This document shows positions 35,739 through 44,316 of a DNA stretch of 56,247 nucleotides, in pieces; positions within the stretch are counted from its first letter, which is position 1, and each line of letters starts with the position of its first letter. A model generated the notes under the pieces. The model saw nothing but the letters and a program-made list of their open reading frames with translations, did no database searches and was not told where the DNA came from. Source of the DNA: Flavobacteriales bacterium. GTDB taxonomy: Bacteria > Bacteroidota > Bacteroidia > UBA10329. The stretch is taken from positions 1-56,247 of the forward strand of contig JAGYJL010000010.1 of NCBI GenBank assembly GCA_018402015.1. The letters are read 5' to 3'. Made by a program: the position numbers and the translations under genes.

Positions 35739-37028
35739 TTGAAAAAAGTAGACGTACTATTAGGACTCCAGTGGGGAGATGAGGGAAAGGGAAAGATTGT
35801 AGACGTTCTCACACCAAAGTATGAGGTAATTGCTCGCTTTCAGGGCGGGCCTAACGCTGGACACACGCTAGAGTTTGAAGGCATTAAACACGTTCTTCAC
35901 ACAATTCCATCTGGTATTTTTCGTAAGAACGCTATTAACGTTGTTGGCAACGGAGTGGTGATTGACCCAATTATTTTCAAGAAGGAAATAGACAAATTGG
36001 ATGAGCGTAACGTAGACGCATCTTCTACGCTGAAGATCTCTAAGAAAGCTCACTTGATCTTGCCAACACACAGATTATTGGATGCAGCTTCCGAGGCTTC
36101 AAAAGGCAAAGGAAAGATCGGTTCAACCCTTAAAGGTATTGGACCAACCTATATGGACAAGACAGGCAGAAATGGCTTGCGCGTTGGAGATATTCTTTCA
36201 GATAACTTTAAAGAACGATATGGTTTTTTAAAGGAAAAGCATGAGCAGATGCTTGGCCATTATGGTGCCGATGGTGTTACCGCAGAAATGGAACAAGAGT
36301 GGTTTGCTAGTTTGGATACACTAAAGCGATTTGAACTTATTGATAGCGAACAGTACCTGAACGACCATCTCAGGTCAGGACACAGTATTCTTGCAGAAGG
36401 TGCTCAAGGATCGCTTTTGGATATCGATTTTGGATCATATCCATTTGTTACATCAAGCAACACGGTTTGTGCGGGTGCTTGTACAGGTCTTGGTATTGCT
36501 CCAAACCGTATAGGAAACGTTATCGGTATTTTCAAAGCATACTGCACCCGCGTTGGCTCTGGACCATTCCCAACAGAATTGTTCGATGAAGTTGGTGATA
36601 AACTATGCGAGATCGGCCATGAATACGGATCAACTACTGGTCGTAGAAGGCGTTGCGGATGGTTGGATCTCCCAGCACTTAAATATGCCATCATGATCAA
36701 CGGAGTTACCGAATTGAACATGATGAAAACCGATGTGATGGACACATTCGATACCATCAAAATCTGCACTCAATATCGGGTAAATGGTGAATTGACCGAC
36801 CAGATGCCATTTGAGTTGAACACGGAAGTTGAGCCTGTGTATGTAGAAATGAAAGGTTGGAAAACGGATCTTACCCAGCTCACAAATGGCGACCAACTTC
36901 CATCAGCACTGAAGGATTACATCCGATTTATCGAAGAGGAAACAGGCGTTCCTATCAGCGTGGTATCCGTTGGTCCAGACAGAGAACAAACCCTTTTTCA
37001 AGACGTTACTTCAGTAGAATCTGTATAG
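35739..37028 (+). CDS. purA: Adenylosuccinate synthetase
   Basis: A 429-aa enzyme joining IMP and aspartate with GTP to give adenylosuccinate, the first step from IMP to AMP. Motifs are LLGLQWGDEGKGKIVD (GTP P-loop and catalytic Asp), FQGGPNAGHT, GTGRNGLR-like TGRNGLRVGD, VGSGPFPTEL and TGRRRRCGWLD. The frame starts at TTG 35739 (TTG AAA AAA GTA); no closer ATG fits the conserved N-terminus. It is the last gene of the fur-STAS-purA run before a small membrane-protein gene 9 bp on. Confidence 0.97.
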   Translation: MKKVDVLLGLQWGDEGKGKIVDVLTPKYEVIARFQGGPNAGHTLEFEGIKHVLHTIPSGIFRKNAINVVGNGVVIDPIIFKKEIDKLDERNVDASSTLKISKKAHLILPTHRLLDAASEASKGKGKIGSTLKGIGPTYMDKTGRNGLRVGDILSDNFKERYGFLKEKHEQMLGHYGADGVTAEMEQEWFASLDTLKRFELIDSEQYLNDHLRSGHSILAEGAQGSLLDIDFGSYPFVTSSNTVCAGACTGLGIAPNRIGNVIGIFKAYCTRVGSGPFPTELFDEVGDKLCEIGHEYGSTTGRRRRCGWLDLPALKYAIMINGVTELNMMKTDVMDTFDTIKICTQYRVNGELTDQMPFELNTEVEPVYVEMKGWKTDLTQLTNGDQLPSALKDYIRFIEEETGVPISVVSVGPDREQTLFQDVTSVESV

Positions 37029-37037
37029 AGAACAATC

Positions 37038-37238
37038 ATGGCAGTTGTAGTTGCATCGATACTTTTACTTGGCATTGGATTCGCAGGAATTGGTATAAAA
37101 CTCTTGTTGAAGAAAGACGGGAAATTTGCTGGTACTTGTGCCAGTAACAGTCCTTTCTTGAATGAAGAGGGCAAATCTTGCAGTTTTTGTGGTGCTTTAC
37201 CGGATGAGAAGTGCCAAAAGCCTAGCGAAGCGGCTTAA
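37038..37238 (+). CDS. Small membrane protein with four cysteines, candidate NqrM-type NQR maturation factor
   Basis: A 66-aa protein with one N-terminal membrane helix (VVVASILLLGIGFAGIGI), a KKDGKFAGTCAS turn and a Cys-rich tail: C34, C48, C51, C59. The layout (single helix, then Lys-rich turn, G-T/S-C, later CxxC and one more Cys) is like the NqrM (DUF539) protein required to build the Fe-S centre of NqrD/NqrE in gammaproteobacteria, but spacing differs. The nqr operon and apbE lie 1.4-10 kb away on the other strand. Function is inference. It converges with the glycosyltransferase gene, overlapping by 4 bp. Confidence 0.75.
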   Translation: MAVVVASILLLGIGFAGIGIKLLLKKDGKFAGTCASNSPFLNEEGKSCSFCGALPDEKCQKPSEAA

Positions 37239-38686
37239 TTCTCTACTTCTTGTTCACCACTATTCGTATGTCTTTTAAATTCATACGACCTTAATTTTAC
37301 GCCCGTAAAGGTTCTTTCTTCCAGTAGTACTGCAACCGTATCCAATAAAGCGTAGTCAACTAGCGACTCCGTTACGTCTTCATGGCAACTTAGTATATAA
37401 AGGAAATCGCACTTAGCTTGGTCTTTTTCGTACACATCATGCCAAGCAAAATGAACTCCATCAAACGCCAATAACTTGATTGTGCTATCCGGGGTCTCAA
37501 ACATATGTTTATCATAGTAGTAAGACAACGTTCTGAATTCGTACCACGGATCTACAAAAATCTTCCCGTTCGGTTGTCGCGTGTCTTTGACGTACGTAAC
37601 CGCATTTTTCCAATCGCCTTCTGCATAAGGCTCAAATCTCACTGCCGATATCATTAGTGCCAACATGACCATTGCAATGGCTATTCGAGCTAAAACACTC
37701 CGAATACTCACGATTGAAATTGCGATCAGGAGCATCAACGCAGGCTGAACGGATAGGATGTACTTGTCCTGAAAAACAGGCTTTATCAAGTGAGAAAAAA
37801 CTACGCTGACAACAAATGGAATCAACAACCAAAAGAATACTTTCCATACCTCGTTCGGTTTCTTTTCTCTGTTGAAAACGAATTGAAGACCTATCATTGC
37901 CAGAATAGCTAAATGAACATAGCAAACCCAATCAGAGCCATAAAATACGGTAATCACATACCATATGTCCGACCAATTGGGGGCAGCGAACCACATGTCA
38001 TCATTTCTATCGAAATACGGGATTGAAAGCATCCAAATGGCAAATGAAGCAGCAGAGCCAACCATGGCCAACAGCACAGGAAAAGAATCAAGAATACGTT
38101 TGCGAAAGTGAATAAGAACGATGAGCCCTTGAGCCGCTAGATTAAAAACAGACGTGGGATGAACATAGATCATAATTGCCGTCAGTAGCATATATGATAT
38201 CAACTTTATGGCTGATTGTTTTTTGAGACATTCAAAGAGCATTCCATATGAAAGCAGAACCGTTACCATTAGCATGGAATATGGACGAGCCAAGTGAGTA
38301 AAGCGAAATTGAATTGGTGAAAAGCAGTACAACAGGGCAGCTAGGATTCCAACTGCCATTCCAAAATTTCTAGCCGCTATGATGTACATCAGTAAGACAC
38401 CGATCACACCCATTATCACACTGAAAAAACGAGTAGCATACTCACTCACCCCAAAGGTTTTAACCCATGTAGAAATAATGAGGTTGTAAACTGGAGGATT
38501 CGGATCATTCGATGCTTGTTCTACAACCTCCAAATAAGATTTTTGCGCATGCCATATATGGACTGCTTCATCTAGATCGTAAGAAGAGAAATCGAGATTG
38601 TAGGTATGAAATAGCGATGCAACAATGATGAGTACCGCGAAAATCAGTCCATTACGATGAGAATACTTTCCAAACTCGGTAACCAT
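37235..38686 (-). CDS. Membrane glycosyltransferase, GT39/PMT-like (ArnT/dolichyl-phosphate-mannose type)
   Basis: A 483-aa polytopic protein (about 10-11 helices). The first periplasmic loop has DFSSYDLDEAVHIWHAQ with the acidic catalytic DLDE pair and the later NPPVYNLIISTW, as in PMT_2/ArnT-like enzymes that move sugars from polyprenyl phosphate to lipid or protein. I choose ATG 38686, which overlaps the apbE stop as TGATG; an upstream TTG at 38719 lies inside apbE. The coupling to apbE is odd functionally and may be only positional. Confidence 0.85.
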   Translation of the reverse strand: MVTEFGKYSHRNGLIFAVLIIVASLFHTYNLDFSSYDLDEAVHIWHAQKSYLEVVEQASNDPNPPVYNLIISTWVKTFGVSEYATRFFSVIMGVIGVLLMYIIAARNFGMAVGILAALLYCFSPIQFRFTHLARPYSMLMVTVLLSYGMLFECLKKQSAIKLISYMLLTAIMIYVHPTSVFNLAAQGLIVLIHFRKRILDSFPVLLAMVGSAASFAIWMLSIPYFDRNDDMWFAAPNWSDIWYVITVFYGSDWVCYVHLAILAMIGLQFVFNREKKPNEVWKVFFWLLIPFVVSVVFSHLIKPVFQDKYILSVQPALMLLIAISIVSIRSVLARIAIAMVMLALMISAVRFEPYAEGDWKNAVTYVKDTRQPNGKIFVDPWYEFRTLSYYYDKHMFETPDSTIKLLAFDGVHFAWHDVYEKDQAKCDFLYILSCHEDVTESLVDYALLDTVAVLLEERTFTGVKLRSYEFKRHTNSGEQEVEN

Positions 38687-39660
38687 CAGTGAGCTACTGA
38701 TACGTTTACCGACTGCCAAGTATGGATTCCTTCATCGTTCGTGTAAATGAGAACCGCGTCAAGCGTGTCATCGTTATCAATCAGTTCTTTGGCCTTTTCA
38801 AACCCAAGCGCCATACAAGCTGTTGCGTAGGCATCGGCAAGCATGCAATTCGGAGCAAAAACAGTAGCACTCAATACATCGGTAGTTGCGGGATAACCGC
38901 TTACGGCATTCAATGTGTGCCCGTATTTCTTTCCATCTATCTCCACAAACTTCCTGTAATTCCCAGAAGTGGCCATTGCTCTGTTGTTGAGTTCGATGGA
39001 AAGCGCCAATTCCCGATCAACATTTCCTTCTTCGGGCTGATCTATTCCAACTTTCCAGCTCTCGCTATTCTCCTTCGTGCCTGAGGCTCGTATCTCCCCT
39101 CCTATTTCAACCAGATAATTGAAAATACCTTGGCTCTCTAAATACCTACAGACAACATCTACCGAATAACCTTGCGCAATGGCATTCACGTCCAATGCCA
39201 AGTTTGGAGTTTCTTTCCAGTAGCCACTATCGTTCTTAATGATGCGTTTCATACCAACGAATTGAAGAATACTGTCCACAGCTGCAGAATCAATAGAATG
39301 TGTTTGCCAATCTCGTTCAAACCAGAATGACATCAATGGAGCAACGGTAATATCAAAGGCTCCAGCCGTAACCTCATTTACCAATATGGCCGAGCTAATC
39401 ACTTCCTTGAACATATCTGGCTGATCTGGTACAGCTACTTCATTTCTATTCCACTTGCTTATATAGCTAGTTTCCTGGTAAGTAGAAAGCACCCGGTCGA
39501 ATGCGAGTAGAAGACTATCTACCTGATATTGAAGGTCAACTCCTTCATTGTAGTAAACCACTGAGTAAGTAGTTCCCTGCGCAAAACCTCCTGCTTGCAT
39601 CTTTACTTTGCTCGAACAAGCAGAAAGCACAAGAAGTAGAACTATGATAACATTTCTCAT
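38686..39660 (-). CDS. apbE: FAD:protein FMN transferase (ApbE), lipoprotein
   Basis: A 324-aa protein from ATG 39660 with a lipoprotein signal (VLLLVLSACSSK). Family marks are AQGTTYSVVYY, FDITVAPLMSFW, LDVNAIAQGYSVD, YLVEIGGEIRASG, and GKKYGHTLNAVSGYPA with LADAYATACMALG (metal site). It attaches FMN through a phosphoester to Thr in SGxT motifs of NqrB and NqrC; both occur in the nqr operon 1 kb upstream on the same strand. The longer frame to 39741 would add 27 residues before the signal peptide. Confidence 0.95.
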   Translation of the reverse strand: MRNVIIVLLLVLSACSSKVKMQAGGFAQGTTYSVVYYNEGVDLQYQVDSLLLAFDRVLSTYQETSYISKWNRNEVAVPDQPDMFKEVISSAILVNEVTAGAFDITVAPLMSFWFERDWQTHSIDSAAVDSILQFVGMKRIIKNDSGYWKETPNLALDVNAIAQGYSVDVVCRYLESQGIFNYLVEIGGEIRASGTKENSESWKVGIDQPEEGNVDRELALSIELNNRAMATSGNYRKFVEIDGKKYGHTLNAVSGYPATTDVLSATVFAPNCMLADAYATACMALGFEKAKELIDNDDTLDAVLIYTNDEGIHTWQSVNVSVAH

Positions 39661-39725
39661 GAGGCAAAAATAACACTGCAGTTGCAGGCAGGTGCATCTT
39701 AGGAACATTTCGTTTGATCTCAAAT

Positions 39726-39756
39726 AAAAAACCCCCGACATTAAAATGTCGAGGGT
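39726..39756 (-). terminator. Rho-independent terminator of the small lipoprotein gene
   Basis: ACCCCCGACATT (39731-39742) pairs with AATGTCGAGGGT (39745-39756), followed on the minus strand by a T-run (A-run 39726-39731). It separates the lipoprotein gene from apbE. Confidence 0.85.
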
Positions 39757-39778
39757 TCATTTTCAGATTCTGTGGTTC

Positions 39779-39976
39779 TTAGTGAGCCGCTTCTTCCATC
39801 GTTTCGGTAGCAACCGTGTCGGTAGATACATTTTTCAACGTATCTAGGTTAACAGTTTCAACCGGAGCAACAACTGTTGAATCAACATCAGAAGCAGTTC
39901 CTTCAGTAGCTGTACCTGAGCAGCCTACCAAGCTAATAGCTGCAACAGCAACTACAAGCATAAATGATTTTTTCAT
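39779..39976 (-). CDS. Small putative lipoprotein
   Basis: A 65-aa protein with a lipoprotein signal peptide (MKKSFMLVVAVAAISLVGCS, lipobox LVGC, Cys19), then a Thr/Val/Glu/Asp-rich unstructured tail (TVVAPVETVNLDTLKNVSTD). Short acidic lipoproteins of this kind are common in Bacteroidota and have no known function. It has its own terminator. Confidence 0.75.
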   Translation of the reverse strand: MKKSFMLVVAVAAISLVGCSGTATEGTASDVDSTVVAPVETVNLDTLKNVSTDTVATETMEEAAH

Positions 39977-40065
39977 TTTCGTTTATGAGTATAAAATTCG
40001 GGGGCGAAATTATATCGGAAAATGATTGTTTTCACATTTTCCATTGGTGTAACGAAAATATTTTC

Positions 40066-40596
40066 TTACGGCTTTTCTGAACCTAATTCCAATGGATTAA
40101 GAACCCTTATAACTTTCACAAATCTCGTTTTGTAATAGTCGAATGCATCGAAAGCCGTTATCACAATTCCGCGTTTGTTGCTGGTAGCGCTATGAATGAA
40201 TTTCAGAGGTTCATTCACATCACTAACAACAATTCCGGCATGGCCTACCGGGCGTTTCTGGGCGTTAGAACCTGCAAAAATGATGATGTCTCCTTTCTGG
40301 CAACTATCAATTGGGATTTCAATCCCGTAATCAGCGAGTTCTATGGAAGAACGGGGAACATCAAATCCAAAACTGGAATACACGTATTTAACAAATCCAC
40401 TACAATCAAAGCCTTCTGGCGTCATCCCTCCGTAACGGTACGGAACACCTAGAAAGGACTTTGCTAAACCCACCAGCGAATCGGTTTGGAAGACAAAATC
40501 AGGTTCAACCGTTTGCTCATGATTCTCTTCCTGAGCCTGAACCGAAACGCTCATTCCCAAAACACTTAAAACGAAAATCAAGACCCATTTTACCAT
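40066..40596 (-). CDS. NlpC/P60 family cell-wall peptidase
   Basis: A 176-aa protein with signal peptide (ending VSVQAQ, about residue 22). The NlpC/P60 papain-like domain is complete: PYRYGGMTPEGFDCSGFVKY (catalytic Cys65), GDIIIFAGS, VGHAGIVVSD (catalytic His) and a third polar residue region FIHSATS. Such enzymes cut gamma-D-Glu-diaminopimelate bonds in peptidoglycan stem peptides, here in the periplasm. Confidence 0.93.
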   Translation of the reverse strand: MVKWVLIFVLSVLGMSVSVQAQEENHEQTVEPDFVFQTDSLVGLAKSFLGVPYRYGGMTPEGFDCSGFVKYVYSSFGFDVPRSSIELADYGIEIPIDSCQKGDIIIFAGSNAQKRPVGHAGIVVSDVNEPLKFIHSATSNKRGIVITAFDAFDYYKTRFVKVIRVLNPLELGSEKP

Positions 40597-40640
40597 TACT
40601 TAAAGCTATTAAACAATTGGTCGGTTTCTCGTGAACGTAA

Positions 40641-40672
40641 GAAAGCCTTGATATTTCAGTACCAAGGCTTTC
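40641..40672 (-). terminator. Hairpin downstream of the nqr operon, likely terminator
   Basis: A perfect 10-bp inverted repeat (GAAAGCCTTG 40641-40650 with CAAGGCTTTC 40663-40672) lies 24 bp after the nqrF stop. The T-run on the minus strand is weak (CTTTCTTAC), so termination may be inefficient. Confidence 0.55.
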
Positions 40673-40695
40673 AAACTTATCTGTCAACTAAAGAT

Positions 40696-42012
40696 TTATC
40701 CTCCAAAATCATCAAACGATACATTCTCCGGTGGTACGCCCCAATCATCGCACATTTTCAGCACGGCCTGGTTCATCATTGGCGGTCCGCAGAAATAGAA
40801 CTCAATATCTTCTGGCGAATCGTGCTTACTTAAATATTGCTCAATCACCTGATTGTGTACAAATCCCACGAATCCATCACCTTCTGGATCGTTGATGTCT
40901 TTTTTAGTTACCCAGTTATCTTCTGGCTTAGCATCGGAAAGAACCATATAGAACTTGAAGTTCGGGAAGTTCTTCTCAATATCCCTGAAATAGTGGATAT
41001 AGAATAACTCTGCTCTAGAACGACCACCATACCAGTAAGACACTTTTCTTCCTGTTTTCAGCGTTCTGAATAGATGGTAGATATGCGACCGCATTGGTGC
41101 CATACCTGCACCACCACCTATGTAAAGCATCTCTGATTCTGTTTCCTTAATAAAGAATTCTCCGTAAGGACCAGAGATAACTGCTTTATCACCTGGTTTT
41201 AGGTTGAAAATATAAGATGATGCGATACCCGGATTGATATCTGCCCACTTGTTATTAGCGCGATCGAATGGTGGCGCAGCAACGCGCACATTAAGCATGA
41301 TGTTTCTTCCCTCAGCTGGGTAAGAAGCCATCGAATAGGCACGTACAACCTCCTCATCATTCTTCATCACAAGACCACGCATAGCAAACGGACCTTCACT
41401 CCAATCTGACTCGAATTTGCCAGGCTCTCCGGGATGATCTGTAGGATGAGCTGAGATATCCATGTCAGAGAATTTCACTACACATGGAGGAATCTTAATC
41501 TGAATGTAACCACCAGCTTCGTAGTGCATATCCTGAGGGATTTCAACCACAAATTCTTTGATGTAGGTAGCTACGTTATAATTAGAAACAACAGTTGCTT
41601 CAAATTCTTTAATACCAAAGATCTCTTCAGGGATACCGATTTTCATATCCTGCTTGATCTTAACTTGACAACCTAATCTCCAGTTATCAGCAATTTCCTT
41701 TCTTGAGAAATAAGGGGCTTCAGTAGGAAGAATTTCACCACCACCTTCAAAAACCTGACACTTACACATGGCACAGGTTCCACCTCCACCACAAGCCGAA
41801 GGAAGGAAGATCTTGTTGCTACCCAATGTTCCGAGAATCGTACCACCAGATTCAACCTCAATGGCATCACCACCATTAATGGTCAACATCACCGGGCCTG
41901 ATGGAGCTAACTTCGCTTTTGCGAAAAGTAGCAGTGCAACCAGCATGAAAATTACAAATAGGAACACCACTACACTAGTGGTTACTACTACAGATGTGCT
42001 TAATAGAAACAT
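40696..42012 (-). CDS. nqrF: NQR subunit F (NADH dehydrogenase, 2Fe-2S and FAD)
   Basis: A 438-aa entry subunit of the Na+-translocating NADH:quinone reductase. An N-terminal membrane helix (residues 6-30), ferredoxin domain with C74, C80, C83 and C115 (SACGGGGTCAMCKC ... GCQVK), FAD motif RAYSMAS (224-230), NADH motif YIGGGAGMAPMRSH (298-310) and C-terminal FCGPPMMNQAV are all present. It takes hydride from NADH and passes electrons to the NqrD/E iron centre. Last gene of the operon, 20 bp after nqrE. Confidence 0.98.
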   Translation of the reverse strand: MFLLSTSVVVTTSVVVFLFVIFMLVALLLFAKAKLAPSGPVMLTINGGDAIEVESGGTILGTLGSNKIFLPSACGGGGTCAMCKCQVFEGGGEILPTEAPYFSRKEIADNWRLGCQVKIKQDMKIGIPEEIFGIKEFEATVVSNYNVATYIKEFVVEIPQDMHYEAGGYIQIKIPPCVVKFSDMDISAHPTDHPGEPGKFESDWSEGPFAMRGLVMKNDEEVVRAYSMASYPAEGRNIMLNVRVAAPPFDRANNKWADINPGIASSYIFNLKPGDKAVISGPYGEFFIKETESEMLYIGGGAGMAPMRSHIYHLFRTLKTGRKVSYWYGGRSRAELFYIHYFRDIEKNFPNFKFYMVLSDAKPEDNWVTKKDINDPEGDGFVGFVHNQVIEQYLSKHDSPEDIEFYFCGPPMMNQAVLKMCDDWGVPPENVSFDDFGG

Positions 42013-42032
42013 GTTCGTTAGCTGTTTACTTC

Positions 42033-42647
42033 TTAAAGTTCAATACCCATAAAGCTCATGAAAGCAATTCCCATTAAGCCAGTGATAATAAAAGTGATAC
42101 CTAACCCTCTTAATGGACCAGGTACACTTGAGTAACGGATCTTCTCTCTGATTGCTGCAATTGCAACAATTGCAAGAAACCAACCAACACCAGAACCAAG
42201 TCCGAATACGGTTGCTTCGCCAATGTTTGAATATTGACGCTCTTGCATGAACAAAGCTCCACCAAGAATAGCGCAGTTAACTGCAATAAGCGGCAAAAAG
42301 ATACCCAATGAAGAATAAAGAGCTGGTGCAAATTTCTCAACAACCATTTCTACCAGCTGAACCATCGATGCTATAATAGCAATGAACATGATAAAACTCA
42401 AGAAGCTAAGATCCATAGTTGCAAACTGGGGTCCAAGCCATGAAAGAGCTCCTTCTTTAAGAACATAGTTCTCTAATAGGTAGTTGACAGGAACAGTAAA
42501 ACCTAATACAAATATTACTGCAGCCCCAAGGCCAACACCTGTTTTAACTGTTTTACTTACTGCCAAATAAGAACACATGCCCAAGAAATAGGCAAAAATC
42601 ATGTTCTCGATAAAGATGGCTTTTACAAAGATGTTTATGTATTCCAT
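42033..42647 (-). CDS. nqrE: NQR subunit E
   Basis: A 204-aa protein with six membrane helices. Conserved Cys lie in GMCSYLAVS and VNCAILGG, which with the NqrD equivalents coordinate the intramembrane Fe centre. It has normal length and order in the operon (35 bp after nqrD). Confidence 0.97.
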   Translation of the reverse strand: MEYINIFVKAIFIENMIFAYFLGMCSYLAVSKTVKTGVGLGAAVIFVLGFTVPVNYLLENYVLKEGALSWLGPQFATMDLSFLSFIMFIAIIASMVQLVEMVVEKFAPALYSSLGIFLPLIAVNCAILGGALFMQERQYSNIGEATVFGLGSGVGWFLAIVAIAAIREKIRYSSVPGPLRGLGITFIITGLMGIAFMSFMGIEL

Positions 42648-42682
42648 TGTCTAATTGCTAGCGGTTAGTTACCAGTTGCTAG

Positions 42683-43402
42683 TTAGGCTTCAATCAATTT
42701 TGTGTTACGTGCTCTCTGCACCCATATAATGGCTCCAACAGTAATTAACGCCATTGGAGGCAGAATCATCAGGCCGTTATCTACATATCCAAGCGCGTAT
42801 AGCCCGGTTGCTTCTGTTGCCAAAGTTCCATCAGAAAGGAGTGCCCCAACTTTTTGACCAAGAACCGGATAGCCCCAAAGTTTTCCTGATCCTAAAAGCT
42901 CTCGGAAAAAAGATACGATAACAAGAATTCCTCCGTATGCTAAGGCATTACCAATTCCATCTAAGAAAGCCGGCCAAGGCTTGTTACCAAGGGCAAATGC
43001 TTCTAAACGTCCCATGATAATGCAGTTGGTAATAATCAATCCAACGAATACAGAAAGTGCCTTACTTACGTCATATACATAGGCTTTCAGAACCTGATCT
43101 ACCAAAATCACCAATGCCGCTATGATAACCAGCTGAACAATGATTCGAATTCGGTTAGGGATCATGTTTCGCATTAACGATACAATGACGTTACCAGCAG
43201 CTAAAACGAACATTACTGAAACTGACATTACTATCGCCTGTTTCAGTTGAACGGTAATAGCCAACGCAGAACAGATACCAAGTACCTGAACTGTAATCGG
43301 GTTGTCATCATCCAAAGGATTGGAGATAAGCGCCTTGTTTTTCTTCGAGAACAATGGCTCGCTCTTCTCTTTTACTTTTTCTGCTACAGCTACTTCACTC
43401 AT
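42683..43402 (-). CDS. nqrD: NQR subunit D
   Basis: A 239-aa membrane subunit, homologous to NqrE. The conserved Cys are in LGICSALA and TNCIIMGR. It has a charged cytoplasmic N-terminal extension of about 25 residues ([18 protein letters not shown]) compared with proteobacterial NqrD, as is common in Bacteroidota. It begins 27 bp after nqrC. Confidence 0.97.
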   Translation of the reverse strand: MSEVAVAEKVKEKSEPLFSKKNKALISNPLDDDNPITVQVLGICSALAITVQLKQAIVMSVSVMFVLAAGNVIVSLMRNMIPNRIRIIVQLVIIAALVILVDQVLKAYVYDVSKALSVFVGLIITNCIIMGRLEAFALGNKPWPAFLDGIGNALAYGGILVIVSFFRELLGSGKLWGYPVLGQKVGALLSDGTLATEATGLYALGYVDNGLMILPPMALITVGAIIWVQRARNTKLIEA

Positions 43403-43429
43403 GATAAGTGTTTCTTAGTTTAAAACAGA

Positions 43430-44314
43430 TTATTCTGCAGACAGTTCGAGACTGTCAACAACTTCTTCAATATTCAATGAATCCATGGCCAAACCAACGG
43501 AATCAACCACTGTATCAACAACTTCCTCAACTCCACCTCCTTGCAACTGAAGAAAATATGGCTCGTAGATTTTGAGTGTACGAACGATCATTTCGGTTAC
43601 ACCATTACTTGTAATAGTTCCACCAGAAATGGCATCCACACCATGCTGTGAGCCTTGGGCTCCGCCCTTCATCACTTTGATTCCAGTGTACTCACCATTT
43701 TCATCAAAGATCTTCTTGCCTTCAAACGGCTTTTGAAAAGATGCTTGATTAATTTCAGCACCAAGACCCGGTGTTTCCGATTTATGATCGAACACGGCAC
43801 CTACGACCGTCACACCATCGCTCGCAATGGTGAGGTAACCCCAAATTGGCCCCCAAAGACCTGTACCAACTACTGGTACAACGTAAACATTTTCGCCATC
43901 TTTCTTCAGAACGAACATCGGATAGTTCACTCCTCCATCACCAAAGGCAAGGAGTGCCGCTTTCATAGCATCCATATCGGCTGCATTGGCTTTGTAAATG
44001 TTTGAAAGACCTGCTTTATAATCTTTTAACACATCAATATCGAACGCTCCAACCTTAGGTTCAGCAACCACTTCACCGTTGGCATCAATTACCAATGCTT
44101 CTACTAGATTTTCATCATAAGCAGTTTCAGCATCAGCTGCGCTCACTTCTAACCCAATACTGCTCAGAATATTCTGACGCTTTTCGTTCGCCACGTTTTT
44201 CTTCTGCATCGGTTTTAGACTTTCAGAGGCAAGCGCTAAAAGCGTTGCAACTACTATAACCATCACCGTTGCGAAAATGAATGTGTACTTATTGCTATTT
44301 ACATCAACCGCCAT
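43430..44314 (-). CDS. nqrC: NQR subunit C (covalent FMN)
   Basis: A 294-aa protein: N-terminal membrane helix (residues 10-29), FMN-binding domain with the attachment motif DAISGGTITSNGVT (Thr233 expected to carry FMN via ApbE), and ETPGLGAEI earlier. The C-terminus carries an unusual acidic tail of about 35 residues (260-294) with two EEVVD units. It follows nqrB by 2 bp. Confidence 0.97.
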   Translation of the reverse strand: MAVDVNSNKYTFIFATVMVIVVATLLALASESLKPMQKKNVANEKRQNILSSIGLEVSAADAETAYDENLVEALVIDANGEVVAEPKVGAFDIDVLKDYKAGLSNIYKANAADMDAMKAALLAFGDGGVNYPMFVLKKDGENVYVVPVVGTGLWGPIWGYLTIASDGVTVVGAVFDHKSETPGLGAEINQASFQKPFEGKKIFDENGEYTGIKVMKGGAQGSQHGVDAISGGTITSNGVTEMIVRTLKIYEPYFLQLQGGGVEEVVDTVVDSVGLAMDSLNIEEVVDSLELSAE

Positions 44315-44316
44315 GC

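Noticed and set aside
38687-38719. TTG 38719 as the start of the membrane glycosyltransferase
   Set aside because: It lies inside apbE, while ATG 38686 gives a TGATG overlap with the apbE stop and a natural N-terminus.
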